A stretch of 64,000 bases of DNA from CAJQLB01 sp905479065 (GTDB lineage Bacteria > Bacteroidota > Bacteroidia > Flavobacteriales > Flavobacteriaceae), in contig OX044364.1 in NCBI GenBank assembly GCA_943846735.1, positions 124,001 to 188,000 of the forward strand. Direction: 5' to 3'. This document shows positions 1 through 7,870 of the stretch, piece after piece. The position numbers were made by a program, and so were the translations under genes. Under the pieces are notes generated by a model that was given only the letters and a program-made list of their open reading frames with translations, had not been told where the DNA came from and made no database searches. The first letter of the stretch is position 1. Each line of letters starts with the position of its first letter.

Positions 1-343
1 CTTTCAGCATTCCAAAAAACCGACGTTCTCTAATTTTAAGCATACGTAAATCTCCTTTTTTTAAAGGAGTATCGTCTTTTTTAAAATACCTAAATCTTAC
101 TCTGTAATTTGAATGTTTAAGCAATTCGATAACGTTTGACAATTTTGAGTTTTGATCTGCCATCAAAGAAATATCTAGATCATCATCCCAGGGTAGTAAT
201 CTGTCTTCTCGTCGAATACCTAACAAGGTTCCACCCTCTAACCAGTATTGAATTTGACATTTGTTGAATATTTTCACCACATCCTCTAGCATACGTTCAG
301 CAATCATTTTATTTTCCCCCTCAAGTGTTGTATTGTAAGCCAT
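1..343 (-). CDS. LicD-family phosphotransferase (partial, C-terminus outside window)
   Basis: I translated this by hand from the reverse strand. An ATG at 343-341 opens a frame that stays open to the window edge (about 114 codons). Residues 33-58 carry the LicD signature: a YWLEGGTLLG block followed by PWDDDLDI, whose Asp cluster (D53, D54, D55, D57) is the metal-binding nucleotidyltransferase-like site of the family. LicD proteins transfer phosphocholine or similar phospho-substituents onto surface glycans. The start lies 2 bases beyond the stop of the HAD-like gene, so the two are almost certainly co-transcribed with the upstream Stealth and ATP-grasp genes. The substrate cannot be told from sequence. 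The 3' part of the gene is missing because the window ends. Confidence 0.85.
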   Translation of the reverse strand, partial: MAYNTTLEGENKMIAERMLEDVVKIFNKCQIQYWLEGGTLLGIRREDRLLPWDDDLDISLMADQNSKLSNVIELLKHSNYRVRFRYFKKDDTPLKKGDLRMLKIRERRFFGMLK

Positions 344-345
344 TA

Positions 346-723
346 TTAAAGATGTTTATCTAAAAAGTCTTCTAGAATTACTAAATCACTTCCTTGCTCA
401 AACCATAGTGTTTCTATGTGCATACTTTTTGCTGAATTAACAGCATTTTTATGATGTTCAAAATAAACAACATCGTCGGATGTTAATGAAAAATAAGAGA
501 GCATTTTACTAAAATATTTTGGGTTTGTTTTGTCAGGATTGTGTTCAAGGCTAAATACGGTGTAGGGCATATCTTTAATGCCTAATTTTACTTGCTCTTG
601 TTTAGTGGCATTAGTTAAAATTATTTTAGTGTTTTTATAGTTTTCAAGAAGTGCATGCATGGATGAATTCACACCATCTACCGTTACAAAAGTATTCCAT
701 GCATCAACTAAAATGGTTTTCAT
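346..723 (-). CDS. Small HAD-like protein in polysaccharide-decoration cassette
   Basis: A 125-residue protein with a reduced haloacid dehalogenase (HAD) fold. The N-terminal strand ends in DAWNT (candidate nucleophile D7), followed by a motif II ILTNAT (T37) and a late DDVVYFEHHKNAV stretch like the motif IV loop. The residue two after D7 is Trp instead of the Asp that acts as general acid/base in phosphatase-type HADs. This resembles dehalogenase-type DxYGT sites more than phosphatases, or the protein may be non-catalytic. There is no cap domain. It lies 2 bases upstream of licD and 53 bases after the Stealth gene, so it probably serves the same pathway. The exact function is unknown. Confidence 0.7.
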   Translation of the reverse strand: MKTILVDAWNTFVTVDGVNSSMHALLENYKNTKIILTNATKQEQVKLGIKDMPYTVFSLEHNPDKTNPKYFSKMLSYFSLTSDDVVYFEHHKNAVNSAKSMHIETLWFEQGSDLVILEDFLDKHL

Positions 724-776
724 GCTTGTGACAAGTTATCTGTTGTTAATTTATAAAACATTTTTAGTTTTCTAGA

Positions 777-1715
777 CTAATTTATTCGTTTTTTAATCCA
801 ATCAAGAAGATACGTTAGTTTTTCTTGAGAACACAAGTCCAAACTTTGTAAACCTAGAAATAAGCGTTTTTGGTGGTGTCTATTTAATTTATACACATAC
901 CACAACATCGGTTTTTTGTAAGACCTAAAATAAATGAGTTGTAAATCACTTTTAAAAACACACGTATTATTTTTTATTTCTAGGTGATTTGCTAGGCCTT
1001 GAGGTGTAAATTGTTGATCATTTCGAAATTTATTTTTAATATTTTTCTCAAAATGTGAAGGATGTTCTTCAAAATAATTAAAAAAGGTTGATTTTCTTAA
1101 TGGATGAGGTGTATGCTTAAAGTTGTAATAGCTTTTAAACCCAGCAAGCTTTGCTGCGTTTTGTTGCGCGGTTTTATGACCTGTCTTAGGTTTTTTAAAT
1201 TTCTTGTAAAAGATGTGCTCATCAAACTTAAGCCATTTCCCTCTTAAAACAGGAAGTCCTTCACAGAAAAAATCTTCTGGAACAGTTGGATTTATTAAAA
1301 AAAAATCATCGTTGAAATAAATAAAATGCTCACTTAGATCAGGAATACGATGCATACAAGTTTCTATTGGTCTACAATTAAATGTAGGAAGATACATCTC
1401 ATATCCATTAAAAATAGTTGTGTGATCAACAACTGTGATTTTATCTTGATACTTCGTATTATTCTTTAAAAATTCTGGAATTTGGTTGTCTGTAACGATA
1501 TGAATTCTGTTGATATAAGGAGCAAATTTTAAAATAGAGTCGATGGTATACTTAATTTCATTTACCTGATCATAGCGTGTTCTAAATTTTTTAGATTTGA
1601 TTCTTTTTTCATCTAATATGTAAGGTAAGATTTTCTGCTTATGATTTTCGTCATTTCCGTCTACCCATAGAATTACGGCATCAATTGTTAGATTAAAATT
1701 CTTACTATTTGTCAT
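777..1715 (-). CDS. Stealth-family capsular polysaccharide phosphotransferase
   Basis: A 312-residue protein with the conserved regions of the Stealth family, enzymes that transfer sugar-1-phosphate units to build phosphodiester-linked glycans. CR1 is seen at residues 11-20 (IDAVILWVDG). CR2 spans about residues 50-150, with RIHIVTDNQIPEFL, the VDH at about 96-98, LPTFN, and IYFNDDFFL at about 132-140. CR3-like sequence follows around residue 200 (HTPHPLRKS and a later NKFRND). The start at 1715 places CR1 close to the N-terminus, as usual. It lies 12 bases after the TupA-like gene and upstream of the HAD-like and LicD genes in the same direction. The acceptor glycan cannot be deduced. Confidence 0.88.
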   Translation of the reverse strand: MTNSKNFNLTIDAVILWVDGNDENHKQKILPYILDEKRIKSKKFRTRYDQVNEIKYTIDSILKFAPYINRIHIVTDNQIPEFLKNNTKYQDKITVVDHTTIFNGYEMYLPTFNCRPIETCMHRIPDLSEHFIYFNDDFFLINPTVPEDFFCEGLPVLRGKWLKFDEHIFYKKFKKPKTGHKTAQQNAAKLAGFKSYYNFKHTPHPLRKSTFFNYFEEHPSHFEKNIKNKFRNDQQFTPQGLANHLEIKNNTCVFKSDLQLIYFRSYKKPMLWYVYKLNRHHQKRLFLGLQSLDLCSQEKLTYLLDWIKKRIN

Positions 1716-1727
1716 AACATAGCGGTG

Positions 1728-2675
1728 CTAATCGTCCTTCATTTTAGTTGATGCTGGTTTATATTTTAATATTTCATTTTGGTTTTTATTCAATTTAGGT
1801 AACTTGAAATAATCACCGATGATTTCATTATATGTGTCAGGGATAAAATCTTTACGTCCATCCGAAGGATAAAATGTCATTTCTCCAAAAATAGTCTTTC
1901 CTTTTATCGAGTAAAAATCTACTCTTACAAAAGGTAAGGAATCAGCCAATACTTGAGACAATGTAATCATTTCTTCTAAATTTTTAGGCTTCATGACTCG
2001 TGTATCAATGCTTTTCTTCTTTGAGACATAACGAAATGGTAGCGGATTGAAATTCAAATCGTAAAACCCCCTTTTGTGATTATCAGCTCTGTCTAAATGA
2101 ACTTCAAGAAATTTTGCCACTCCATCAAAACAATAGAATTTATAATCAATTAATGACCCTTCATCACCGTCTTTTAGAAATTTTTCAACCAATAATTGCG
2201 GCTTAACGTCTTTGTAGGCCCATTCTTGTCCCGTACGGTAATATTGATTTTTTGATAGCCATTTATGAAATAATTTCTCTGTCTTTTTTTTGTCTAATTT
2301 GTTTTTATCATGCACTATCAAATTATAGCTACTAGCATGGGTCGCTTTAATTACAAATTGTTTAGGTAACAGGTCATAATTGATGTTTTTTGGATCATCA
2401 CAAATTTGATACATTGTGTTGAGATAAACTTCACCTATTTTATCTTTTACGTAAGCTCTGACTGCAAATTTATCTACAAGTTGATTTAGAATTCTGGGAT
2501 GGTAAAATACTTTATACCATTGTATTTTAGCATTAAATTCCCGCGGATTATTAAGGTGTAATTTTTTTCCTGTATAGTATTCATAAAGAAAATGTGCGTA
2601 CAATTTAGGAGGTAAAAACTTCATTTTCCTCAATATTCTTAATGTCTGTCTTCGAATTAATGACCACATAAGCAT
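1728..2675 (-). CDS. ATP-grasp TupA-like polysaccharide biosynthesis protein
   Basis: A 315-residue protein of the ATP-grasp 'TupA-like' type found in surface-polysaccharide clusters. Visible hallmarks are FNAKIQWYK (about residues 47-55), the first nucleotide-binding strand FVIKATHAS (107-115), the hinge LLVEKFL (161-167), DYKFYCFDG (178-185) and the metal-site segment RVDFYSIKGK...FGEMTFYPSDG (251-273). TupA itself takes part in teichuronopeptide synthesis; most homologues are uncharacterised and may ligate amino acids or act on glycans. It is the first gene of the leftward cassette, separated by 41 bases from dapD, so read-through from dapD is possible. ATG codons at 2675 and 2669 are both plausible starts. 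Confidence 0.82.
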   Translation of the reverse strand: MLMWSLIRRQTLRILRKMKFLPPKLYAHFLYEYYTGKKLHLNNPREFNAKIQWYKVFYHPRILNQLVDKFAVRAYVKDKIGEVYLNTMYQICDDPKNINYDLLPKQFVIKATHASSYNLIVHDKNKLDKKKTEKLFHKWLSKNQYYRTGQEWAYKDVKPQLLVEKFLKDGDEGSLIDYKFYCFDGVAKFLEVHLDRADNHKRGFYDLNFNPLPFRYVSKKKSIDTRVMKPKNLEEMITLSQVLADSLPFVRVDFYSIKGKTIFGEMTFYPSDGRKDFIPDTYNEIIGDYFKLPKLNKNQNEILKYKPASTKMKDD

Positions 2676-2716
2676 TGTATTTCAATCATGAGCATATTTG
2701 TACTTAATCCCGATGA

Positions 2717-3532
2717 CTATACCGCGACGTTATACTCACGTAAAGCATCATTTAGGGATGTCTTCTTATTGGTGCTTTCTTTGCGTTTTCCTATTATGAG
2801 AGCACAAGGTACATTGTAGCTTCCGGCTTTGAATTCTTTGGTGTAACTACCCGGAATGACTACAGATCTAGGAGGAACTGAACCTTTCATTTCAATGGGT
2901 TTATCAGCCGTTACATCTATAATTTTGGTGCTTTTAGTTAACACGACATTTGCTCCTAAAACAGCTTCTTTTCCAATGTGAACACCTTCAACGACAATAG
3001 AGCGCGAACCTATAAACGCTCCATCCTCAATAATTACGGGAGCTGCTTGAAGTGGTTCTAGGACACCTCCAATACCAACACCACCTGATAAATGAACATT
3101 TTTACCAATTTGCGCACAACTTCCAACAGTAGCCCAAGTATCAACCATAGTACCTTTATCGACGTATGCCCCAATATTGACATAACTTGGCATCAATATA
3201 GTACCTGGCGAAATGTATGCGCCATGCCGAGCAACGGCATTTGGTACAACACGAATTCCTTTTTTAGCATAATCTCTTTTCAATGGGATTTTATCATGAT
3301 ACTCAAAAATACCAACTTCATAAGTTTTCATTTTTTGAATAGGAAAATACATCACAACAGCTTTTTTAATCCATTCATTGACAACCCAGCCAGCTTGCGA
3401 AGGTTCTGCAACACGGATGGTACCCTTATCTAATTCTGAAATGACTTTTTTTATAACTTTAGTAGTTTCTAAGTCATTTAACAAATCTTTGTTAATCCAA
3501 GCATTTTCAACGATAGTCTTGAGTTCAGTCAT
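2717..3532 (-). CDS. dapD: Tetrahydrodipicolinate N-succinyltransferase
   Basis: This enzyme succinylates tetrahydrodipicolinate in the meso-diaminopimelate/lysine pathway in the cytoplasm. The 271-residue protein matches the family length. It has the N-terminal helical domain, then a left-handed beta-helix of hexapeptide repeats (for example MPSYVNIGAYVDKGTMVDTWATVGSCAQIG) with the PLQAAPVIIEDGAFIGSRSIVVEG stretch typical of DapD. I prefer the ATG at 3532 (MTELKTIVENAW), the family start. A longer frame to 3553 exists but would run into the promoter box. It diverges from ruvX, and a TAnnTTTG box lies at 3551-3558 upstream of the chosen start. Confidence 0.95.
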   Translation of the reverse strand: MTELKTIVENAWINKDLLNDLETTKVIKKVISELDKGTIRVAEPSQAGWVVNEWIKKAVVMYFPIQKMKTYEVGIFEYHDKIPLKRDYAKKGIRVVPNAVARHGAYISPGTILMPSYVNIGAYVDKGTMVDTWATVGSCAQIGKNVHLSGGVGIGGVLEPLQAAPVIIEDGAFIGSRSIVVEGVHIGKEAVLGANVVLTKSTKIIDVTADKPIEMKGSVPPRSVVIPGSYTKEFKAGSYNVPCALIIGKRKESTNKKTSLNDALREYNVAV

Positions 3533-3550
3533 ATAGATGAATTTTAGCAA

Positions 3551-3558
3551 CAAAGATA
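3551..3558 (-). promoter_or_regulatory. Bacteroidota -7 box upstream of dapD
   Basis: On the reverse strand the bases read TATCTTTG, an exact match to TAnnTTTG, 18 bases upstream of the dapD ATG. No clear TTTG -33 element is visible at the expected distance, so this is a -7 match only. Confidence 0.55.
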
Positions 3559-3684
3559 ATTGTATATTTTATTTTGAGTGCATTGAAGTAATAATATTTA
3601 GGTCAATCACTAAGAAATAATTATCAAGATGTTGAGATGTTTTTAGATGACCAAACATTATTCCTAAACGTCACGATAAAAATG

Positions 3685-3692
3685 TATTTTTG
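3685..3692 (+). promoter_or_regulatory. Bacteroidota -7 box upstream of ruvX
   Basis: TATTTTTG matches TAnnTTTG exactly and ends 6 bases before the preferred ruvX ATG at 3699, implying a very short leader. The -33 element is not evident. If transcription does start here, the longer frame beginning at the TTG at 3690 is unlikely to be used. Confidence 0.45.
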
Positions 3693-3698
3693 TCAGTG

Positions 3699-4109
3699 AT
3701 GGGAAGAATTTTAGCATTAGACTTTGGTAGAGTGAGAACAGGTATCGCCGTTACAGACGAATTACAATTAATTGCTTCAGGTCTTACCACAGTTAGTACC
3801 TGTGATTTATTGGCATTTTTAAAAACTTACACCAATACTGAAACGGTAGATTCTTTTGTTGTAGGTCTTCCGAAGCAAATGAACAATGAACCCTCTGAAA
3901 GTGAAATATTGATAGTTCCTTTTATAACAAAAATGCGAAAGGTTTTTCCTCAAATAGCTATCATTCGAGTCGATGAGAGGTTTACTTCAAAGATGGCTGT
4001 TCAATCCATGATTGATACTGGGCTGAAAAAAAAACATCGTAGAAATAAAGCTTTGGTTGACGAAATAAGTGCCACAATTATACTGCAGACATTTTTAAAT
4101 ACACGGTAA
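3699..4109 (+). CDS. ruvX: Putative pre-16S rRNA nuclease / Holliday junction resolvase-like (YqgF/RuvX)
   Basis: A 136-residue YqgF/RuvX-family RNase H-fold protein implicated in pre-16S rRNA 5' end maturation. It starts with the family signature GRILALDFGRVRTGIAVTD, whose Asp in LDFG is the first acidic residue of the active site. VDERFTS lies in the second half and VDEISATIILQ near the C-terminus, giving the remaining acidic positions. The ATG at 3699 gives the canonical N-terminus; a frame opening at a TTG at 3690 would add three residues. It is divergent from dapD. Confidence 0.92.
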   Translation: MGRILALDFGRVRTGIAVTDELQLIASGLTTVSTCDLLAFLKTYTNTETVDSFVVGLPKQMNNEPSESEILIVPFITKMRKVFPQIAIIRVDERFTSKMAVQSMIDTGLKKKHRRNKALVDEISATIILQTFLNTR

Positions 4110-4198
4110 GTTTGTGTATTTCATCGCTATAAAAATACTTTTGGTCGGTATAATTAATTTTATTACCTTTAAATGGCATTAACTATATCCCTATCAAA

Positions 4199-4789
4199 AT
4201 GAAAGAAAAACACCTACTTGTCACTTCCATGCTGTTATTTTTATCAACAGTATTTTCATTTGCTGAGTCTTGTCCAGAAACAGCTTTTACAACAGGCACA
4301 GCCATTTATGCTGTATACCCAATTGGAACATCAGATTGTAGTGATCGACCCACTGTTTTAACAGTTGGGAGTTCGACCTTTACTCAAACTATTTGTGAAG
4401 AAGGCTATTCCCTTTTTGATTTGACTGCGGGTCCAGAAGTTACCCCAACAGATCCTTTTACAATAGATACGGGGTATGAAACGTCGTGTACTTACAGTGG
4501 AGGCGTCTTTGGAGAAAAAGAAATTGGTATTATAAATAAAAATTCTTTAAGATTATTTCCAAATCCAATGTCATTGACAAATCAAAAGAATTTAAATATA
4601 AAATTAGCTTTAAATACCTCAGCTAAAATAACTATTTATGATATTACTGGGAAAGTTGTTTTAAAAGATAATATGGATAATACAACATTTAAACCTGTAG
4701 ACGTTGCCGCACTCGTTAATGGTATTTACATGCTTAAAATTTCAACAAATATATTTTCAGTGTCTCGAAAAATTGTGATCATGAAATAG
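4199..4789 (+). CDS. Small secreted protein with T9SS type A sorting domain
   Basis: A 196-residue protein with an N-terminal signal peptide (hydrophobic core about residues 6-20, likely cleavage after FSFA at residue 22). The short ectodomain holds four cysteines (in ESC, SDC, TIC and TSC), enough for two disulfides. The C-terminal 80 residues form a type IX secretion sorting tail: LRLFPNPM, then AKITIYDITGKVV, then ALVNGIYMLKIS. The tail directs export across the outer membrane by T9SS. I do not recognise the ectodomain. The gene stands alone, with a terminator-like hairpin just downstream. A near-match to the -7 box (TAATTTTA) lies at 4155-4162. Confidence 0.85.
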   Translation: MKEKHLLVTSMLLFLSTVFSFAESCPETAFTTGTAIYAVYPIGTSDCSDRPTVLTVGSSTFTQTICEEGYSLFDLTAGPEVTPTDPFTIDTGYETSCTYSGGVFGEKEIGIINKNSLRLFPNPMSLTNQKNLNIKLALNTSAKITIYDITGKVVLKDNMDNTTFKPVDVAALVNGIYMLKISTNIFSVSRKIVIMK

Positions 4790-4808
4790 AAAAATAATTG
4801 CTTAAAAT

Positions 4809-4846
4809 CATCTAAAAAAACCCTTTTTAGGAGTTTTTTTTAGATG
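4809..4846. terminator. Hairpin terminator between the T9SS cargo gene and def
   Basis: A 12-base inverted repeat (CATCTAAAAAAA at 4809-4820 against its complement at 4835-4846) encloses a smaller CCT/AGG stem. The A- and T-rich arms give U-runs on both strands. It lies 20 bases after the T9SS cargo stop codon. Confidence 0.65.
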
Positions 4847-4875
4847 TAAAACCCAATTTATCGTTATAAGAATTG

Positions 4876-4883
4876 TATTTTTG
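4876..4883 (+). promoter_or_regulatory. Bacteroidota -7 box upstream of def
   Basis: TATTTTTG is an exact TAnnTTTG match, 24 bases upstream of the def ATG and after the terminator of the preceding gene, so it probably drives def and the DUF5606 gene. Confidence 0.55.
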
Positions 4884-4907
4884 CTGCCTCAATAAATTAG
4901 TGTTATC

Positions 4908-5498
4908 ATGATTTTACCAATTGTTGCATACGGCGACGCAGTCTTGAGGAAAAAAGCCTCGACGATACCTTCAAACTATCCAAATTTTAAGGAATTGATA
5001 GCTAACATGTATGACACTATGTATAATGCTGAAGGTGTAGGACTGGCAGCACCTCAAGTTGGCTTGCCAATTCGTGTTTTTCTTGTCGATGCATCACCAT
5101 TTGCCGAGGATGAATCTTTATCAGAGGATGAGCGTGAAACCCTTAAAAATTTCAAATGTACTTTTGTCAATGCTGAGTTGCTAATTGAAGAAGGTGATGA
5201 ATGGGTTTTTAGTGAGGGTTGTTTAAGCATTCCGAACATTCGTGAAGATGTGTTTAGAAAACCAAAGATAAAAATTCAATTTCAAGATGAACACTTTGAA
5301 ACTTATACTAAGGAATTTGATGGTCTTTTGGCACGTGTCATTCAGCATGAATATGATCATATTGAAGGAATTTTGTTTACAGATAAAATTTCAACTTTGA
5401 AAAAACGCTTGCTTAAAGGGAAGTTAAAGCATATTTCTAAAGGTAATGTGAGTGTTGGATATAAAATGAAATTCCCACTAGTTTCAAAAAAACGATAG
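4908..5498 (+). CDS. def: Peptide deformylase
   Basis: Removes the N-formyl group from nascent proteins. It is a 196-residue metalloenzyme with all three deformylase motifs: GVGLAAPQ at residues 43-50, EGCLS at 103-107 (metal ligand C105), and HEYDH at 147-151 (two His ligands and the catalytic Glu). An acidic insertion at about residues 63-80 is visible between motifs I and II. The ATG at 4908 gives the usual N-terminus, with the YGDAVLR segment close behind. It is followed after 24 bases by the DUF5606 gene, suggesting co-transcription. Confidence 0.97.
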   Translation: MILPIVAYGDAVLRKKASTIPSNYPNFKELIANMYDTMYNAEGVGLAAPQVGLPIRVFLVDASPFAEDESLSEDERETLKNFKCTFVNAELLIEEGDEWVFSEGCLSIPNIREDVFRKPKIKIQFQDEHFETYTKEFDGLLARVIQHEYDHIEGILFTDKISTLKKRLLKGKLKHISKGNVSVGYKMKFPLVSKKR

Positions 5499-5522
5499 TA
5501 GTTTAATAGATAGATAAAAAAT

Positions 5523-5936
5523 ATGAGTTTAGAAAAGGTATTATCCATTTCAGAAAAGCCAGGATTATTTAAATTAATTACCAATACTAGAAATGGATTT
5601 ATTGCAGAGTCTTTAATGGACGGTAAGCGTATCTCTGTAGGTTTACATAATAATGTAAGCTTATTAAGTGAGATTGCTATATACACATTGACAGAAGAAA
5701 TTCCGCTGACACAAGTGCTGAAGACCATAAGAGATAAAGAAAATAGTCTTCCTACAAAAATTAGTCATAAAGGTAAAAAAGATGAATTGGAAGCCTTTTT
5801 CTTCGATGTATTACCTGATTATGATGAAGATCGTGTTTATGTTAGTGATATAAAAAAGGTGATTCGTTGGTATAATATTTTACAATCAAATGAAATGTTA
5901 TATTTACTCGATGGGCATGATGAAAATGAACGATGA
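5523..5936 (+). CDS. DUF5606-family protein
   Basis: A 137-residue cytoplasmic-looking protein that I recognise as the Bacteroidota-restricted DUF5606 family. Its features are an N-terminal SISEKPGLFKL segment, GFIAESLMDGKRISVGLH, and a C-terminal VLPDYDEDRVYVSDIKKVIRWYN block. The function is unknown. It sits 24 bases downstream of def in the same direction, an arrangement I associate with flavobacteria, which hints at a housekeeping role. A strong hairpin follows its stop codon. No signal peptide or membrane segment is present. Confidence 0.82.
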   Translation: MSLEKVLSISEKPGLFKLITNTRNGFIAESLMDGKRISVGLHNNVSLLSEIAIYTLTEEIPLTQVLKTIRDKENSLPTKISHKGKKDELEAFFFDVLPDYDEDRVYVSDIKKVIRWYNILQSNEMLYLLDGHDENER

Positions 5937-5977
5937 AGAGGAGTGATAAGTTGTATTTTTAGTCAATAAGGCATAAG

Positions 5978-6000
5978 AAAAGGGGTAGAAACCCCTCTTT
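5978..6000 (+). terminator. Terminator after DUF5606 gene
   Basis: AGGGGT (5981-5986) and ACCCCT (5991-5996) form a GC-rich stem with an AGAA loop, extended by AAA/TTT across a one-base bulge. The rest of the 293-base gap (5937-6229) is AT-rich, and I see nothing else identifiable in it. Confidence 0.7.
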
Positions 6001-6229
6001 AATTTGAAACCTTGAGTCAATTAATATTTATAATCCCTCTAAAATATAAAACTTGAAGTTTCATAAAACTCTATTTTTTAAAAAGTATCTATTATCTTCA
6101 AACTAATTGTAAGATACAATTCAATCTTGTTGTTTTATTAATTATAAATTTTAGTTGTAAATAGTCACTTAAACTGAAGGTGTTTTAGGTACAATTGTCA
6201 TTGGCCTCGTTAAAATTTTTATAAAATCA

Positions 6230-7612
6230 ATGTTGTTAGAAGCATACACAAAAGAGTTTAATTATAACTTAAAATTGGCGACCCCTGTCATGCTAGGAAT
6301 GTTGGGTCATACTTTTGTCAGTTTAGTTGATAATATTATGGTTGGTCAACTTGGGACGGCAGAATTAGCTGCTGTGTCTTTAGGTAATAGTTTTATTTTT
6401 ATTGCTATGTCTTTAGGGATAGGATTTTCGACTGCAATCACTCCATTAATTGCTGAGGCAGATTCAGAAAATAATAAAATTAAGGGAAAGCTCTGCTTTA
6501 AACATGGTTTGGTTTTAAGTAGTGTTTTAAGTTTCTTGTTGTTTGGGCTAATGTTGCTCGCAAAACCATTGATGCATTTAATGAAACAACCGGAAGAGGT
6601 CGTGTTATTGGCAATTCCGTATCTCGATTTAGTCGCAGTATCCCTTATTCCATTAATTATATTTCAGGCTTTTAAGCAATTCAGTGATGGTTTATCTATG
6701 ACAAAATTTCCAATGTATGCGACAATTTTAGCAAATATTATAAATGTAATTTTAAATTATCTTCTAATATTTGGGAAGCTTGGTTTTCCTGAGATGGGAA
6801 TTGTTGGAGCAGCTATCGGGACATTGATTTCTCGTGTGTTTATGCTTATATTTTTATGGTGGCTATTACACGCAAATGTCAAATCAAAATTTTACATAAC
6901 AAATATCAAGATATTTCGATTAGAGAAATCGATGATTAAGAAGATTATTGGTTTGGGTTTCCCAAGTGCTTTGCAAATGTTTTTTGAAGTTGCCATATTT
7001 ACAGCAGCGATTTGGTTAAGTGGTTTGTTGGGCAAAAATGCACAGGCTGCAAATCAAATTGCATTAAATCTTTCATCCATGACCTTTATGGTGGCTTTGG
7101 GGTTAAGCGTAGCCGCTATGGTTCGTGTTGGTAACCAAAAGGGACTAAAGAATTTTTTAGAATTACGACGCATCGCTATATCAATATTTTTATTAGGATT
7201 ATCATTTGCGTTTGTATTTGGCCTGCTGTTTTTATTTTTACACGATATTTTGCCAAATATTTATGTAGATTCTAATGATTTTGATAATGCTCTTGATAAC
7301 CGTGAAGTTGTATCGATTGCCTCAAAACTTCTTATTGCTGCTGCCATTTTTCAGCTTAGTGATAGTGCTCAAGTTGTGATTTTAGGAGCATTGCGAGGTT
7401 TACAGGATGTTAAAATACCAACGTTTATCACCTTTGTTTCTTATTGGTTGATTGGGTTTCCATTGTGTTACTTTTTGGGGAAGGAGCATGTATTAGGGTC
7501 ATTTGGAATATGGATTGGTTTACTCACAGGTTTAACTGCCGCCGCAATTTTATTATATTTTAGATTTAACTATCTTACCAAACGATTAATTACTAAAGAG
7601 ATAATTCAGTAA
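6230..7612 (+). CDS. MATE-family multidrug/Na+ antiporter (NorM-like)
   Basis: A 460-residue inner-membrane protein with about twelve hydrophobic segments, the size and pattern of MATE efflux proteins. These export cationic compounds using Na+ or H+ gradients. Family-type sequence includes ATPVMLGMLGHTFVSLVDNIMVGQLG near the N-terminus (first two helices) and LGFPSALQMFFEVAIF at the start of the second bundle, consistent with two six-helix halves. It is followed after 16 bases by a small acidic ORF and then a PAP2 phosphatase, probably as one transcript. Substrate is not predictable. No TAnnTTTG box is seen directly upstream. Confidence 0.93.
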   Translation: MLLEAYTKEFNYNLKLATPVMLGMLGHTFVSLVDNIMVGQLGTAELAAVSLGNSFIFIAMSLGIGFSTAITPLIAEADSENNKIKGKLCFKHGLVLSSVLSFLLFGLMLLAKPLMHLMKQPEEVVLLAIPYLDLVAVSLIPLIIFQAFKQFSDGLSMTKFPMYATILANIINVILNYLLIFGKLGFPEMGIVGAAIGTLISRVFMLIFLWWLLHANVKSKFYITNIKIFRLEKSMIKKIIGLGFPSALQMFFEVAIFTAAIWLSGLLGKNAQAANQIALNLSSMTFMVALGLSVAAMVRVGNQKGLKNFLELRRIAISIFLLGLSFAFVFGLLFLFLHDILPNIYVDSNDFDNALDNREVVSIASKLLIAAAIFQLSDSAQVVILGALRGLQDVKIPTFITFVSYWLIGFPLCYFLGKEHVLGSFGIWIGLLTGLTAAAILLYFRFNYLTKRLITKEIIQ

Positions 7613-7628
7613 TACAAAAACATTTTAT

Positions 7629-7859
7629 ATGGCCATACCAAAATTCATACTTGGTGACAACACTGATTTTGAGTCTGCAATATTTGTTATTCATACCGAT
7701 TTTCCAAGATTCATTATAAATCTTGAGGATGATCAAATCGAATGGTTAGAAGATTTTGACGCTCAAGATGAAGACGAGTTGGTATCAGAAACTAAAAATT
7801 TAATGGAGCAAGCGTATCAGTTTTACGATAGAGAAATTTCTAGATATGATGAAAAATAG
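7629..7859 (+). CDS. Small acidic conserved-type protein
   Basis: A 76-residue protein, strongly acidic (DDQIEWLEDFDAQDEDELVSE in the middle), with no signal peptide or membrane segment. I do not recognise a family with confidence. It is likely real: it lies 16 bases after the MATE gene, abuts the PAP2 gene, and has an N-terminal beta-rich half (PKFILG...AIFVIHTDFPRFIIN) followed by a helical half. Position suggests co-transcription with both neighbours; function unknown. Confidence 0.65.
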   Translation: MAIPKFILGDNTDFESAIFVIHTDFPRFIINLEDDQIEWLEDFDAQDEDELVSETKNLMEQAYQFYDREISRYDEK

Positions 7860-7870
7860 TGTTGATATCA

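Noticed and set aside
3092..3433. Open frame opposite dapD
   Set aside because: It lies fully inside dapD on the other strand, shows no domain, and dapD is an intact conserved gene.
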